Source of the DNA: Arthrobacter sp. DNA4
GTDB lineage: Bacteria > Actinomycetota > Actinomycetes > Actinomycetales > Micrococcaceae
Assembly: GCF_024362385.1 (NCBI RefSeq)
Contig: NZ_CP101466.1
Coordinates: 2,170,001-2,234,000, forward strand
Length of the DNA stretch: 64,000 bases
Direction of reading: 5' to 3'
A program made the translations under genes and the position numbers. The notes under the pieces are model-generated. The model did not search any database and was not told the origin of the DNA. It worked only from the letters and a program-made list of their open reading frames with translations. The stretch's first letter is position 1, and each line of letters begins with the position of its first letter. Positions 1 to 9,607 of this stretch are shown here, one piece after another.

Positions 1-442
1 GCCTCCCCCGCCAGTCGTGTCACCAACCAACCGGGTTAGTACAGCTAGACGGTGGATTCCAAACCAGAAACGTAAGTGGCAATAGTCACTCAATTGTTCG
101 TTCCTGGCGTGCGCCTGCTCAACTGGCCCGAGCATGTCCGAAATGTGTCTACCCCGGCCCGTCAGGAAGTTCTCCGCCCTGGCGCGCAAATATGCCGGTA
201 CATGGTTGATGGGCCCCATTCGGTGAACGAAGTGAGGATGGACTTCTCGTTCCGTGTTGGTCTCTTCGGCTCGGGTGAAAGTAACTCTGCCGACTTCATC
301 CTCAGCAACTACATCGAGAATGTACGTGCTTCGGCAGGGAACGTCGTTTCTGCGCTGGCGATCAGAGGGCCGTATATCTACGTTCCCCAAATGTAGAGGA
401 GCTCCTGCCGAAACAGCGACTCGCCGACGTCGAGAAGCGCCC
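1..442. other. Left-edge stretch without a recognised gene
   Basis: No family is recognisable here. A GTG-started open frame of 106 codons runs from 76 to 396 on the plus strand. It has no clear ribosome binding site, and its composition is less GC-rich than the genes that follow. It resembles a decayed sequence or a chance frame more than a working gene, so it is not called as a CDS. Confidence 0.35.
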
Positions 443-1354
443 TTAGATGCTTGCCGCCTGACGGTCTGCGGAGACCCTCGTGAGGAAGTCCTCGACTACG
501 GCCGCGAACTCGTCAGGCCGTTCGATCTGCGGCATGTGTCCGGTCTTGGCGAAGACGTGCGACTCGGCGCGGGGCAGCGCCGCGGCGGCCGCTTCAAGGT
601 GGCTGAACGGCAGGATGTGGTCGTGGTCGCCCCACACCACCAGCGCCGGAACGTCGGACTTGGCGAGCGCTCCGATCAGAGCTGCGCGCCACTCGGCCCG
701 GACACCGGAGACCGTTCCCAGGTCGCGGGCGACGTCGAGCAGCGTCCGGCGGTGCGCCTCCCGCTGCGACAGGGCGAGCGCGTGGCCGATGCGGTCGTCC
801 GTGACCAGCGCTTTGTCGTAGAAGAGCGACTGGACGGTCCGGCGTGATGCTTTCTCGTCGGGCCGCAGGAGCAGGGCCGCGAGCGGGCGGACCGAAAGGA
901 GGCGAAGGACCAGTGCCACTTCCTTGCCGAATCCGGCGCTGTTGGCCAGCACGAGCGCGGAGACGCGGTCCGGATGGTCGGCGGCCAGCTTCATGGCTAC
1001 GGCACCGCCGAGTGAGTTGCCCATCACGGGCAGCGGCCCGGAAACCCCGACGGCGTCCAGGAAAGCCGGCAGGATCCCGGCCAGCTTCGCGAGCGTCGTC
1101 GTGCCGGGGAGCCGTTCGGAGTACGCGAAGCCGGGAAGGTCGACGCTGTAGACCGTGTGGCGGTCCGAGAGCCGCTCGTGCTGTTCGTTCCAGTCCTCGA
1201 GGCTCTGGCCGATGCCGTGGAGCAGGAGGACCGGATCCCCGCTGCCGGTCCTCCGGTAGCGCAGGCGTGTCCCCGCGACGGTGACATGGCTCGTTCCCGG
1301 CAGCGCGAGGGCATCCCTGGCCGGGGTCGCGGGTTGCCGGACGGTTTCCCGCAC
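443..1354 (-). CDS. Alpha/beta-fold hydrolase
   Basis: Cytoplasmic hydrolase of 303 residues, probably acting on an ester or lactone. The oxyanion HG pair lies at about 46-47, the nucleophile elbow GNSLGG puts the serine at 114, an acid is at 243 or 245 (WGDHD), and the histidine is at 273 (TGHMPQ). This is a full serine triad in the usual order and family length. The GTG start at 1354 lies directly behind the end of the EthA-like monooxygenase, so the two are probably co-transcribed. A Baeyer-Villiger enzyme makes esters or lactones, and this hydrolase could open them. That link is inference from adjacency. The exact substrate cannot be read from the sequence. Confidence 0.85.
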   Translation of the reverse strand: MRETVRQPATPARDALALPGTSHVTVAGTRLRYRRTGSGDPVLLLHGIGQSLEDWNEQHERLSDRHTVYSVDLPGFAYSERLPGTTTLAKLAGILPAFLDAVGVSGPLPVMGNSLGGAVAMKLAADHPDRVSALVLANSAGFGKEVALVLRLLSVRPLAALLLRPDEKASRRTVQSLFYDKALVTDDRIGHALALSQREAHRRTLLDVARDLGTVSGVRAEWRAALIGALAKSDVPALVVWGDHDHILPFSHLEAAAAALPRAESHVFAKTGHMPQIERPDEFAAVVEDFLTRVSADRQAASI

Positions 1355-1356
1355 CG

Positions 1357-2850
1357 GCTGCCCGCGCTACCGAACCGGACGTGGTCGGTCAGCCTGCCCG
1401 CCCGGAGCAGGGCGAAGTCGCGGAAGTAGTTCTGGTGCAGCCGCCACGGCGAGCCTGCGCCCTGCCGGGGCAGTTGGTCGGCGCCGCGGAAAATGTAGCC
1501 GGCCTTCAGGTCGATCAGTGAGGACAGCGTGCCGTTGGCGACGTCGGCGGGTGCCACGGGTACCACCCACTGGAGGTTCCTGCGGTCGAGCTGCTTGATC
1601 AGCCTGCAGATATAGCCGGCGACCAGGTCCGCCTTCAGAGTCCAGGACGCGTTGGTGTAGCCGATGGTGAGGGCGAAATTCGGGACGCCCTCCAGCATCA
1701 TGCCCTTGTAGGTGAGGGTTCTGCCGACGTCCACGGGCTCGCCGTCGACGGAGAGCTTCATGCCGCCGATCACCAGCAAGTTCAGTCCCGTCGCCGTGAC
1801 AATGACGTCGGCGGGCAGCGATGTGCCGGAGATCAGGTCAATCCCGTCCGGGGTGATCCGGGAGATCGTGTCGGTCACGATCCCGGCAGTGCCGGCACTG
1901 ATGGCCCGGTACAGGTCCCCGTTGGGGATCGCACAGACCCGCTGGTCCCACGGCTGGTACGACGGGGCCAGGTGCGTGTCCACCGGGAAGCCCGCCGGCA
2001 GTTTGGCTGTTGCCGACTTGCGCAGGATCGCCTTCATCGTCTCCGGCCGCCGTCGGCTGAGCTGGTAGGTGAACATGGAGAAGAGAATGTTCTTGAAGCG
2101 TACGACGTCGTACGCCAGTTGCGCGGGCAGCTTGCCCCGGAGGCGGTCGGCCAGGTGGTCCCGCGCGGGCACGGGGGCGATGTAGGTGGGGGAGCGCTGC
2201 AGCATCGTCACCTTGGCCGCCGACTTTGCCATGGACGGCACCAGCGTCACGGCCGTGGCGCCGCTGCCGATGACCACCACCTGCTTTCCCTCATAATCGA
2301 GGTCGGCTTACCAGTGCTGCGGGTGGACGATCGTTCCGGCAAAGGTGTCGGCCCCGTCGATGGCCGGGGTGAAGCCCTCGTCATAGCGGTAGTAGCCGGA
2401 ACAGACGGACAGGAACGAGCAGGTGAAGGTGACCGGCTCGGGGGAGGAGGCGGTGTCGCCGGACCGGAACTCGCCGCCGGAGGTGTGGACCGCCGTCACG
2501 GTCCACAGTGCGGTTTCGCTTGACCATGCGGCGGACATGACCCGGGTGTTTAGCCGGATACGCGGCGCCAGGCCCTCGTCGGCGACCGTTGCCTCGATGT
2601 ACTCGCGGATGGACTCGCCGTCCGCGATCGCCTTGGCGCCGGCCCAGTGCCGGAAGGAGTAGCCGAGCGTGTACATGTCGCTGTCGGACCGGATCCCGGG
2701 GTACCGGAACAGGTCCCAGGTCCCCCCGACGGCGTTCCGCGACTCCAGTACGGTGAAGGTTTTTCCGGGTACCTCGCGCTTCAGCCGGCTGGCGAAACCC
2801 ACGCCGCTCAGCCCGGCGCCGACAATCAACACATCCACGTGCTCGCTCAT
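1357..2850 (-). pseudogene. EthA-like FAD monooxygenase (Baeyer-Villiger), interrupted by in-frame TAA
   Basis: Homologue of the flavin-containing Baeyer-Villiger monooxygenase EthA, about 498 codons. The N-terminal FAD motif GAGLSG is at 11-16, GGTWDLFRYPG follows, and a second dinucleotide motif GSGATA lies after the break. The frame is continuous except for TAA at 2308-2310 (codon 181). This falls just after the family fingerprint F-x-G-x3-H-x3-W, where a proline or aspartate is expected. Downstream homology continues in the same frame to about 1357, but no stop is found there and the frame runs on under the hydrolase gene. As written the gene would give only the FAD-binding N-terminus. 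It is divergent from the EthR-like regulator. Confidence 0.85.
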
Positions 2851-2861
2851 GCCGCCAAGTT

Positions 2862-2898
2862 ATCGACTTAATGTTGAGATAGTCAACACTGTGTTGAG
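2862..2898. promoter_or_regulatory. Probable EthR-type operator between monooxygenase and repressor
   Basis: The 69-base divergent gap holds TGTTGA at 2872-2877, its reverse complement TCAACA at 2883-2888 and TGTTGA again at 2892-2897, plus TCGAC at 2863-2867. Clustered, partly inverted GTTGA/TCGAC elements are what is known of the ethA-ethR operator in mycobacteria. Assignment to this repressor is inference from position and family. Confidence 0.6.
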
Positions 2899-2919
2899 AG
2901 CCGCGGCTAGGATGGGCGC

Positions 2920-3552
2920 ATGGCTCAAAGAGGAAGACGCAGTGCGAGGGTTTCGGGTGATGAGCGGCAGGACGCAATCCTGGTCACCGCGGAGGCACTC
3001 CTGGCCAGCCGTGCCTTTGACGAGGTCTCCATCGAGGATCTGGCCCGGGGTGCCGGCATTTCGCGCCCCACGTTCTACTTCTACTTCCCCTCGAAAGATG
3101 CCGTGCTGCTGGCCCTGCTGGACCGGGTCATCACCGAGGTTGAGCACCGGGTGGGGCACCTGCCGCGCGATTTCGAGAGCGACCCCGCGGGTGCGTGGAC
3201 CCGTTCCATCGGAATGTTCGTTGAGGTGTTTGTCTCGCACCGCGCTGTGTCGACCGCCGCCATCGGGGCGCGCGCCCGCAACGACGAGGTGCGCGGGCTG
3301 TGGTCCAGATCAATGCAGTCCTGGGTCGACTTCTCAACCGACGTCATCCGTGCCGAGCAGGCCCGCGGTGCCGCGCCGGCGGGCATCGACGCGCACGACC
3401 TCGCGGTGAGCCTGAACCTGATGAACGAACGGGTCATTACCGCTGTCCTCAACCGGGAGAGTCCCGCCATCGCGGAGACCGCCGCCCTGGACGTTCTGTC
3501 AACCATCTGGATCCGCAGTATTTACGGGTCCGAAAACCCGGGCAGCCGCTAA
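2920..3552 (+). CDS. TetR family repressor, EthR-like
   Basis: Repressor of 210 residues. The helix-turn-helix lies at about 38-62, with the stretch GAGISRPTFYFYFPSK followed by AVLLALLDRV, almost identical in pattern to mycobacterial EthR. The C-terminal ligand domain keeps the EthR-like segments LWSRSMQ, LNLMNER and IWIRSIYG. It is divergently arranged with the EthA-like monooxygenase across a short gap that carries repeated TGTTGA elements. It probably represses that gene and itself and responds to a small hydrophobic ligand. The gene is intact although its presumed target is interrupted. A 3-hydroxyacyl-CoA dehydrogenase follows 25 bases downstream and may share the transcript. Confidence 0.88.
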   Translation: MAQRGRRSARVSGDERQDAILVTAEALLASRAFDEVSIEDLARGAGISRPTFYFYFPSKDAVLLALLDRVITEVEHRVGHLPRDFESDPAGAWTRSIGMFVEVFVSHRAVSTAAIGARARNDEVRGLWSRSMQSWVDFSTDVIRAEQARGAAPAGIDAHDLAVSLNLMNERVITAVLNRESPAIAETAALDVLSTIWIRSIYGSENPGSR

Positions 3553-3577
3553 GGCCCGCGCCGAAAGGAAAACGATA

Positions 3578-4432
3578 ATGCCCTCCATCAAGACGCTCAC
3601 CGTGCTCGGCACCGGAGTGCTCGGCTCCCAGATCGCCTTCCAGGCCGCATTCCACGGTTTCGCGGTCACCGCCTACGACGTCGACGAGGACGCGCTTGCC
3701 AAGGCGCGGGACCGTTTCACCCGCCTCGCCGGCATCTACCGGGCACAGGCAGCCGGCACCTCCGGGGGCAAGACCGAAGCAGCCCTGGCAAACCTCCGCC
3801 TCACCGCAGACCTCGGGGACGCCGTCGTCGACGCGGACCTCGTGATCGAAGCCGTTCCCGAACTGCTGGAACTCAAACGCGTCGCCTACCGCAAGCTCGC
3901 GGAGCTGGCGCCGGTCAAGTCCATCTTCGCGACTAACTCGTCCACCCTGCTGCCCAGTGACTTGAAAGACTTCACCGGACGCCCGGACCGTTTCCTCGCG
4001 CTCCATTACGCCAACAACATCTGGGCGCAGAACATCGCTGAGGTCATGGGCACCGCGGAGACGGACCCGGCGGTGTTCGCCGCTGTCGTCGACTTTGCCC
4101 GGAACAGCGGACTGGAACCCATCGAGATCAAGAAGGAGAAGGCCGGCTACGTCCTGAACTCGCTGCTGGTTCCGCTGCTGAACGCGGCCGCCGGCCTGCT
4201 GCTGCAGGGCGTCGCCGACCCGCACACCATTGACAAGACCTGGCGCATCGCCACGGGGGCCCCGAGCGGACCGTTCCAGATCTACGACGTCGTCGGCCTC
4301 ACCACGGCGTACAACATTGCCTCGGCCTCGCCGGATGCCGGTTCCCAGGCGTTCGCCCAGTACCTAAAGGAGCACTACATTGACCAGGGCAAGCTGGGCG
4401 TCGCCTCGGGGGAGGGCTTCTACAAGTACTGA
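3578..4432 (+). CDS. 3-hydroxyacyl-CoA dehydrogenase
   Basis: NAD-dependent dehydrogenase of 284 residues, oxidising 3-hydroxyacyl-CoA (3-hydroxybutyryl-CoA type) in the cytoplasm. The Rossmann motif GTGVLG is at 11-16. NSSTLLPS and the catalytic-histidine segment LHYANNIW follow, then the all-helical C-terminal domain with GYVLNSLLVP and GEGFYKY at the end. The length is that of single-domain family members. The ribosome binding site GAAAGGA precedes ATG 3578. It follows the EthR-like gene closely, so it may take part in breakdown of whatever the monooxygenase oxidises. That role is inference. Confidence 0.88.
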   Translation: MPSIKTLTVLGTGVLGSQIAFQAAFHGFAVTAYDVDEDALAKARDRFTRLAGIYRAQAAGTSGGKTEAALANLRLTADLGDAVVDADLVIEAVPELLELKRVAYRKLAELAPVKSIFATNSSTLLPSDLKDFTGRPDRFLALHYANNIWAQNIAEVMGTAETDPAVFAAVVDFARNSGLEPIEIKKEKAGYVLNSLLVPLLNAAAGLLLQGVADPHTIDKTWRIATGAPSGPFQIYDVVGLTTAYNIASASPDAGSQAFAQYLKEHYIDQGKLGVASGEGFYKY

Positions 4433-4528
4433 GCCGCGGACCTTAAGTGTTCATTTCATTCGGCCTTGTTCGATTCTGGTGTAGTAGCCGCGCTGACATC
4501 CGATGCGCGGATACTTCCTCCCCACGTG

Positions 4529-4561
4529 GCTCGTGGGCCTGGCCTAGAGGGGCCCACGAGC
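4529..4561. terminator. Bidirectional terminator hairpin between convergent genes
   Basis: An 11-base perfect inverted repeat, GCTCGTGGGCC at 4529-4539 and GGCCCACGAGC at 4551-4561, surrounds an 11-base loop. It lies between the ends of the plus-strand dehydrogenase and the minus-strand SDR. There is no clear T-run, so termination efficiency is uncertain. Confidence 0.6.
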
Positions 4562-4612
4562 AGTCAACTCGAGTTATTCCTGTGTCAACCCCGAAACGTC
4601 GGGGGCTGGGGG

Positions 4613-5347
4613 CTACTGCTGAAGGGTCGGCCGGACGACGAGCTCATTGATGTCGACATTTGCTGGCTGCGCGACGGCAAAGGCGATAACGTCGGCCACA
4701 GCTGTAGCGGGAATCCCGAACTGTTCGGCTGCGGCGTGGGCAGCCGCCCGGACTTCGGGACTGCCGCCCCGGTCCGTTAGTTCAGTCAGCGTGAAGCCGG
4801 GCGAAACCACGGTTACGCGCACGTCGGTGTTCTCCTGGCGGAGCCCTTCGGAGAAGGCCCGGACGGCGTATTTTGTAGCGCAGTAGATTGCTGCGGTCGG
4901 GTCAACGCGCAGGCCAGCGACTGAGGCGACATTGATGATGTGACCTGCCCGCCGGGACCGCATGCCGGGTAAAGCACTTGCCACACCATGAAGTACGCCG
5001 CGCAGATTCACATCGATCATGGAGTTCCACTCTTCGATGCGCAGATCATGCACGGGGGACAACGGCATCACACCCGCGTTGTTCACGAGAACGTCGACTG
5101 GACCAAAGCGCTCTTCGGCGGCTTTCACGAAATCCTTGAAGTCGGCAAGGTCTGTTACGTCGAGCCGGCGGCACTCTGCCTGGCCTCCATTGCGCTGGAT
5201 GTCAGCCACGAGGGTCCGCAGTGAATCCTCACGCCGCGCGCCGAGGAATACCCTGTGGCCCTGGGCCGCCAGCGCGCCAGCAGTGGCTGCCCCGATGCCA
5301 CTGCTGGCACCTGTGACGATGATGTTCTTTTGGTTTTCATGGTTCAT
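4613..5347 (-). CDS. SDR family NAD(P)-dependent oxidoreductase
   Basis: Classical short-chain dehydrogenase of 244 residues from ATG 5347. The cofactor motif TGASSGIG is at 12-19, NNAG at 89-92, the catalytic serine near 142, and the YxxxK pair Y155/K159 in YCATKYAVRAF. A GTG six codons upstream (5365) is an alternative start; neither has a strong ribosome binding site. It is the last gene of a minus-strand cassette that also encodes quinone oxidoreductases, a hydrolase, a tautomerase and a GlxA-type regulator. The substrate is unknown, and reduction of an aldehyde or ketone from electrophile breakdown is a guess from context. Confidence 0.88.
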   Translation of the reverse strand: MNHENQKNIIVTGASSGIGAATAGALAAQGHRVFLGARREDSLRTLVADIQRNGGQAECRRLDVTDLADFKDFVKAAEERFGPVDVLVNNAGVMPLSPVHDLRIEEWNSMIDVNLRGVLHGVASALPGMRSRRAGHIINVASVAGLRVDPTAAIYCATKYAVRAFSEGLRQENTDVRVTVVSPGFTLTELTDRGGSPEVRAAAHAAAEQFGIPATAVADVIAFAVAQPANVDINELVVRPTLQQ

Positions 5348-5412
5348 GTTTTGATACTCATTCACTTGAGGATGCGGGAAAGGACAGGTCTGCCTGGGAG
5401 TGCCGCACCTTG

Positions 5413-6417
5413 TCAGTACTTTCCAATGGTTTGATGGCTGCTTACAGCAAGAATGAGCCTGCCCGTGACGGTCCGTGATTCCATTTGTGCGTGTGCTTCG
5501 GCAGCTTCTTCCAACGGGAGCACGCTCACCGGGAGGGTCAGCTGACCGCTTGCGATGAGAGGCAGGACAGTTCGTCCGGCGGCTGCCCCGCGTTTGGGAT
5601 TTTCGGAGAGCGCCAGCCCGGCGCTGAAGCCCAGGATGCCGATGTTGCTGCGCCAGATCCTGTTGGTGTCGACCATGGTGCCCCCGTCCTGTGCGGCGCT
5701 GCCGACGACAAGCATGCGTGCATGCTGTGCGATGACGTCCAGTGTGGTGAGGCGCTGCTCTCCTCCTACGGGGTCGATAACGAGATCGAACGCTTCGTCG
5801 TGGAGTGCGTCGGGAAATTCGTCGGAGACAATGACACGGTCCAGCCCGAGAGACATAGCAGCTTCAGCCTTGTCCCTGGTGCGGACGGTACCAACTACCC
5901 GGCTGGCTCCGAGCATGCGGGCGACGGCGGGAAACGCGGAGGCGAGGCCGCCAATGACGCCGTGGACCAGCACGCGGGATCCGGCACGGATGTTGCCCAG
6001 CTCGGTCAGTGCCATATAGGCGGTCGCGGCGTTGCCAAGTCCCGCGACGACCTGGACCGGATCAGCGCCGGATCCTTCGAGTGAGACGACCAGCGCGGCC
6101 GGGGCGGCTACGACTTCTGCGTATCCTCCGCTGTTCGGAAGGGTCACCGTTGCGACGTGCTCACCGATCGAGAGACCGGTAACCCCTTCCCCGAGGGCGC
6201 GGACCGTCCCGGTGACTTCGAGTCCCGGTACATAGCTGGGCTTGGGGACGTAGTCGAGGTCGGCGAATATTCCTCGGCGGATGATGGCATCGATGAGGCC
6301 CACGGCTGCGTACTGGACGTCAATCGTTATTTCCCCCGCGGCCGTCTCGGGAGTGGGAAGGTGGACTTCCTGGATGACTTCGGGGCCGCCGTAGGCCGTG
6401 CTCGACATGCTTTTCAT
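5413..6417 (-). CDS. Quinone oxidoreductase-like medium-chain dehydrogenase
   Basis: Zinc-less medium-chain reductase of 334 residues, quinone oxidoreductase (QOR) type. The N-terminal GroES-like domain contains GLEVTGTVRALGEGV. The nucleotide-binding domain has VLVHGVIGGLASAFPAVA and a late VDTNRIWRSNIG segment. No structural-zinc cysteine cluster is present. ATG 6417 is chosen because AGGA lies eight bases upstream; the open frame extends 12 codons further. It would use NADPH to reduce quinones or alpha,beta-unsaturated carbonyls. Its neighbour 40 bases upstream is a flavin quinone reductase, so the pair probably detoxifies quinone-like electrophiles. Confidence 0.83.
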   Translation of the reverse strand: MKSMSSTAYGGPEVIQEVHLPTPETAAGEITIDVQYAAVGLIDAIIRRGIFADLDYVPKPSYVPGLEVTGTVRALGEGVTGLSIGEHVATVTLPNSGGYAEVVAAPAALVVSLEGSGADPVQVVAGLGNAATAYMALTELGNIRAGSRVLVHGVIGGLASAFPAVARMLGASRVVGTVRTRDKAEAAMSLGLDRVIVSDEFPDALHDEAFDLVIDPVGGEQRLTTLDVIAQHARMLVVGSAAQDGGTMVDTNRIWRSNIGILGFSAGLALSENPKRGAAAGRTVLPLIASGQLTLPVSVLPLEEAAEAHAQMESRTVTGRLILAVSSHQTIGKY

Positions 6418-6456
6418 TGTGGTTGTCCTATCGGTGTTGGTTCTCGCCGGCATTGC

Positions 6457-7014
6457 TTAGACGTGCTCTGGCACGGTGCGTAACGACAGCTGGTTCCTGT
6501 AGTCCTGCGCCAGGTCCTGCAGCTGTTCGTCCGTCAGGTCACGTACGCCGTGAAGGATGAAGGGGCTCAGCCATTGCATTCCGAGCCGGCGGGCTGTGGC
6601 CTGCAGGGGGATGAGGATGTCGTTGTAGTCCCACCCGTGGAAGCCTTCCGGGGAGTAAGCCTCCCCGGCGCCGCCGGTGCTGGTGGCGACCCGGAGTGTT
6701 TTGCCTGCAAGTGCTCCGGGTGCTCCGGTGCCGTAGGCCCAGCCGCGGACAAGCACCTCGTCGAGCCAGGTTTTGAGGAATGCTGGAGGGGCGTACCAGT
6801 GGGTTGGGTATTGCAGGACGATGTTCTCGGCCGCTTCCACCGCGGCCCGCTCGGCAGCGAGGTCGATGTGGCCGTCGGGGTAGAGGCGTCTCAGGTCGTG
6901 CACAGTAAGACCCGGTGCATCCTCGAGCGCGGTTGCCAGAGCCCTGTTGATACGGGAAGTGGAAAGGTCGGGATGGTCCAGAAGGACCAGAGTCTTGTGA
7001 TGTACAGCTGTCAT
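6457..7014 (-). CDS. NAD(P)H-dependent flavin oxidoreductase (NQO/KefF-type quinone reductase)
   Basis: Flavodoxin-fold reductase of 185 residues. Typical features are the N-terminal LVLLDHPDLSTSRINRAL strand-loop-helix and the flavin-contact segment QYPTHWYAPPAFLKTWLDEV followed by GWAYG. STGGAGEAYSPEG lies near 110-122. The family passes two electrons from NAD(P)H through FMN or FAD to quinones, avoiding semiquinone radicals. It sits directly before the QOR-like gene on the same transcript, which supports a role in quinone detoxification. There is no membrane segment. KefF-like ancillary potassium-channel function is unlikely without a kefC partner. Confidence 0.82.
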   Translation of the reverse strand: MTAVHHKTLVLLDHPDLSTSRINRALATALEDAPGLTVHDLRRLYPDGHIDLAAERAAVEAAENIVLQYPTHWYAPPAFLKTWLDEVLVRGWAYGTGAPGALAGKTLRVATSTGGAGEAYSPEGFHGWDYNDILIPLQATARRLGMQWLSPFILHGVRDLTDEQLQDLAQDYRNQLSLRTVPEHV

Positions 7015-7104
7015 GGTCGTGGTTCCATTTCATTGGCGGGGAAGCCGCAGCAGGGTGTGGACAGCGGTCGGTTCCACACCCTCCTGTCGGGTGCCAGGGC
7101 TGGG

Positions 7105-8066
<962 letters not shown>

Positions 8067-8086
8067 TCACTGAACCTTCAGGCCGG

Positions 8087-8389
8087 TTACTTGTCCCGAA
8101 CGGGTGCTTTTTCGGCCAGTTCGGTCCGGGTCAGCGGATGGCCATCGATGGACTCGTAGAGGCCCTTGGAACGTGCGAGGCCGTCCATCAGGCTGGCTGG
8201 TCCCCGGAAGGGAAGACCGCCGATGTGCCAACCGTCAGTGTGCAGTTCTTCGATGAGGACCCAGACGACCTCGCGGAAAGCTTCGGACCCTTCGAACTGC
8301 ACCATTACGTCGGTCAGTGCTGCCGCCATACGGTGCTTTTCGTCTTCGGTGAATACCCCGTCGACGAGCTTGACGTTTACGAAGGGCAT
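8087..8389 (-). CDS. Tautomerase (4-oxalocrotonate tautomerase family)
   Basis: Tautomerase of 100 residues. ATG 8389 is followed at once by proline (MPFVNVKLVDGVF), the N-terminal Pro-1 being the catalytic base of this family. AGGAG sits just upstream, which fixes this start over an open frame 16 codons longer. The body has FTEDEKHRMAAALTDVM and the VVWVLIEEL strand. At about 100 residues it is longer than the 62-residue 4-OT subunits. It is encoded between the GlxA-type regulator and the hydrolase on the same strand, which suggests keto-enol isomerisation of a cyclic or unsaturated acid in that pathway. Confidence 0.83.
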   Translation of the reverse strand: MPFVNVKLVDGVFTEDEKHRMAAALTDVMVQFEGSEAFREVVWVLIEELHTDGWHIGGLPFRGPASLMDGLARSKGLYESIDGHPLTRTELAEKAPVRDK

Positions 8390-8512
8390 GGCCTTCTCCT
8401 TTTGTTGTGGGTGCTCCGGTTTGCCCCGGTACGTCAAGCATCGTTCCTGGAAGGAATCAGCGGACCCGCTGATTCCGTCAGGAAACCCACAATTAGCGTC
8501 AGGCTGTAGAAG

Positions 8513-9496
8513 TTACGTGGGGAGGTGTGCGGTGCCGTCGTGGCGCGGCGTGAGGCGCTCAAGATATAGGGAGGGACTCATTCCGACTTTTTGCGTGAAA
8601 ACGCGCCTCAATGTCTCTGCACTTCCGAATCCGGTTGCGGCTGCCGTTGTGGCAACAGTAGCTCCGCGTTGGAGCATTGCCTGCGCGGCTTCGATGCGTA
8701 CCTTTTCGACATACCGTGCTGGACTGGTCCGGGTTGCCTCTTGGAACCTGCGGGTAAGGCTGCTGGCGCTGAGATTTGTCATGGCGGCCATGGCGTCGAT
8801 CGAGTAGTCGGCGGCTGGCTCAGCTGTGATGCGGTCCAGCAGTTCCCTTAGGACGTGGTCCCGGGAAGTGCTCGCACCGACGGCCACGGAGCGCTGTGAT
8901 TGGCCGCCGGGCCGTTGGTTGAATATGACCATTTGCCGAACGACGGCGCGGGCTACGTCCGGACCATAGTCGTCCTCAACCATGAACAACGCCAGATCCA
9001 CGCCGGAACTGATGCCAGCGGAAGTGATGATCGGATCATCCTGTACAAACAACGCATCGGGGACCACGTTAACCAGGGGAAATGACTTTCTGAACCGCTC
9101 GACCTGGGTCCAGTGCGTTGTCGCGTTCCGGTAGTTCAACAAACCCGCGTGCGCCAGGAGAAAAGCACCAGTGCAAACGGATGCAATCCTTTTGGCATCG
9201 TTCGTCAGTTGGGCAACGGCGTCGACCAGTTCCTGCTCGAAAGGCTTGGCCACCATGCCGTAGGCCCCAGGAACGAGCACTGTGTCCAGGGCACCTGCCC
9301 GCGCGGCGGTGGTTTCCACCATCAGATAGTGGCCGTTTGCAGCCCGTTTGGCTTGGCCGTCCGCTGAAACCATAACCGTCTTATAGTCGGCGCCAAAGGC
9401 ATTGGCATGATGGAACACGTCAGCTGGCCCGGCGACGTCCATCATCGTGACGTTGTCGTGAACCAGGAACCCGATGGTTCTGCCACGTTCACTCAC
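8513..9496 (-). CDS. GlxA family transcriptional regulator (DJ-1/PfpI plus AraC HTH)
   Basis: Regulator of 327 residues. The N-terminal DJ-1/PfpI domain (about 5-180) contains the VCTGAFLLAHAGLL elbow with its conserved cysteine, where amidotransferase relatives have their nucleophile. The C-terminal AraC-type DNA-binding domain (about 215-320) has LSASSLTRRFQEATRTSPARYV and GFGSAETLRRVF. It is the first gene of the minus-strand cassette down to 4613 and probably activates it, with an unknown small ligand bound by the first domain. The 123-base gap to the tautomerase gene leaves room for a promoter. Confidence 0.87.
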   Translation of the reverse strand: MSERGRTIGFLVHDNVTMMDVAGPADVFHHANAFGADYKTVMVSADGQAKRAANGHYLMVETTAARAGALDTVLVPGAYGMVAKPFEQELVDAVAQLTNDAKRIASVCTGAFLLAHAGLLNYRNATTHWTQVERFRKSFPLVNVVPDALFVQDDPIITSAGISSGVDLALFMVEDDYGPDVARAVVRQMVIFNQRPGGQSQRSVAVGASTSRDHVLRELLDRITAEPAADYSIDAMAAMTNLSASSLTRRFQEATRTSPARYVEKVRIEAAQAMLQRGATVATTAAATGFGSAETLRRVFTQKVGMSPSLYLERLTPRHDGTAHLPT

Positions 9497-9607
9497 TTCT
9501 CACCGCAGTTCTCGCATCCGGCGCTGCACACGCCTACAAACACTCGTTTGGGCGCCTTTCCCATCATGAATGCTGAACCCATAAGTTCGCAACGGCTCGA
9601 CCAGAAG

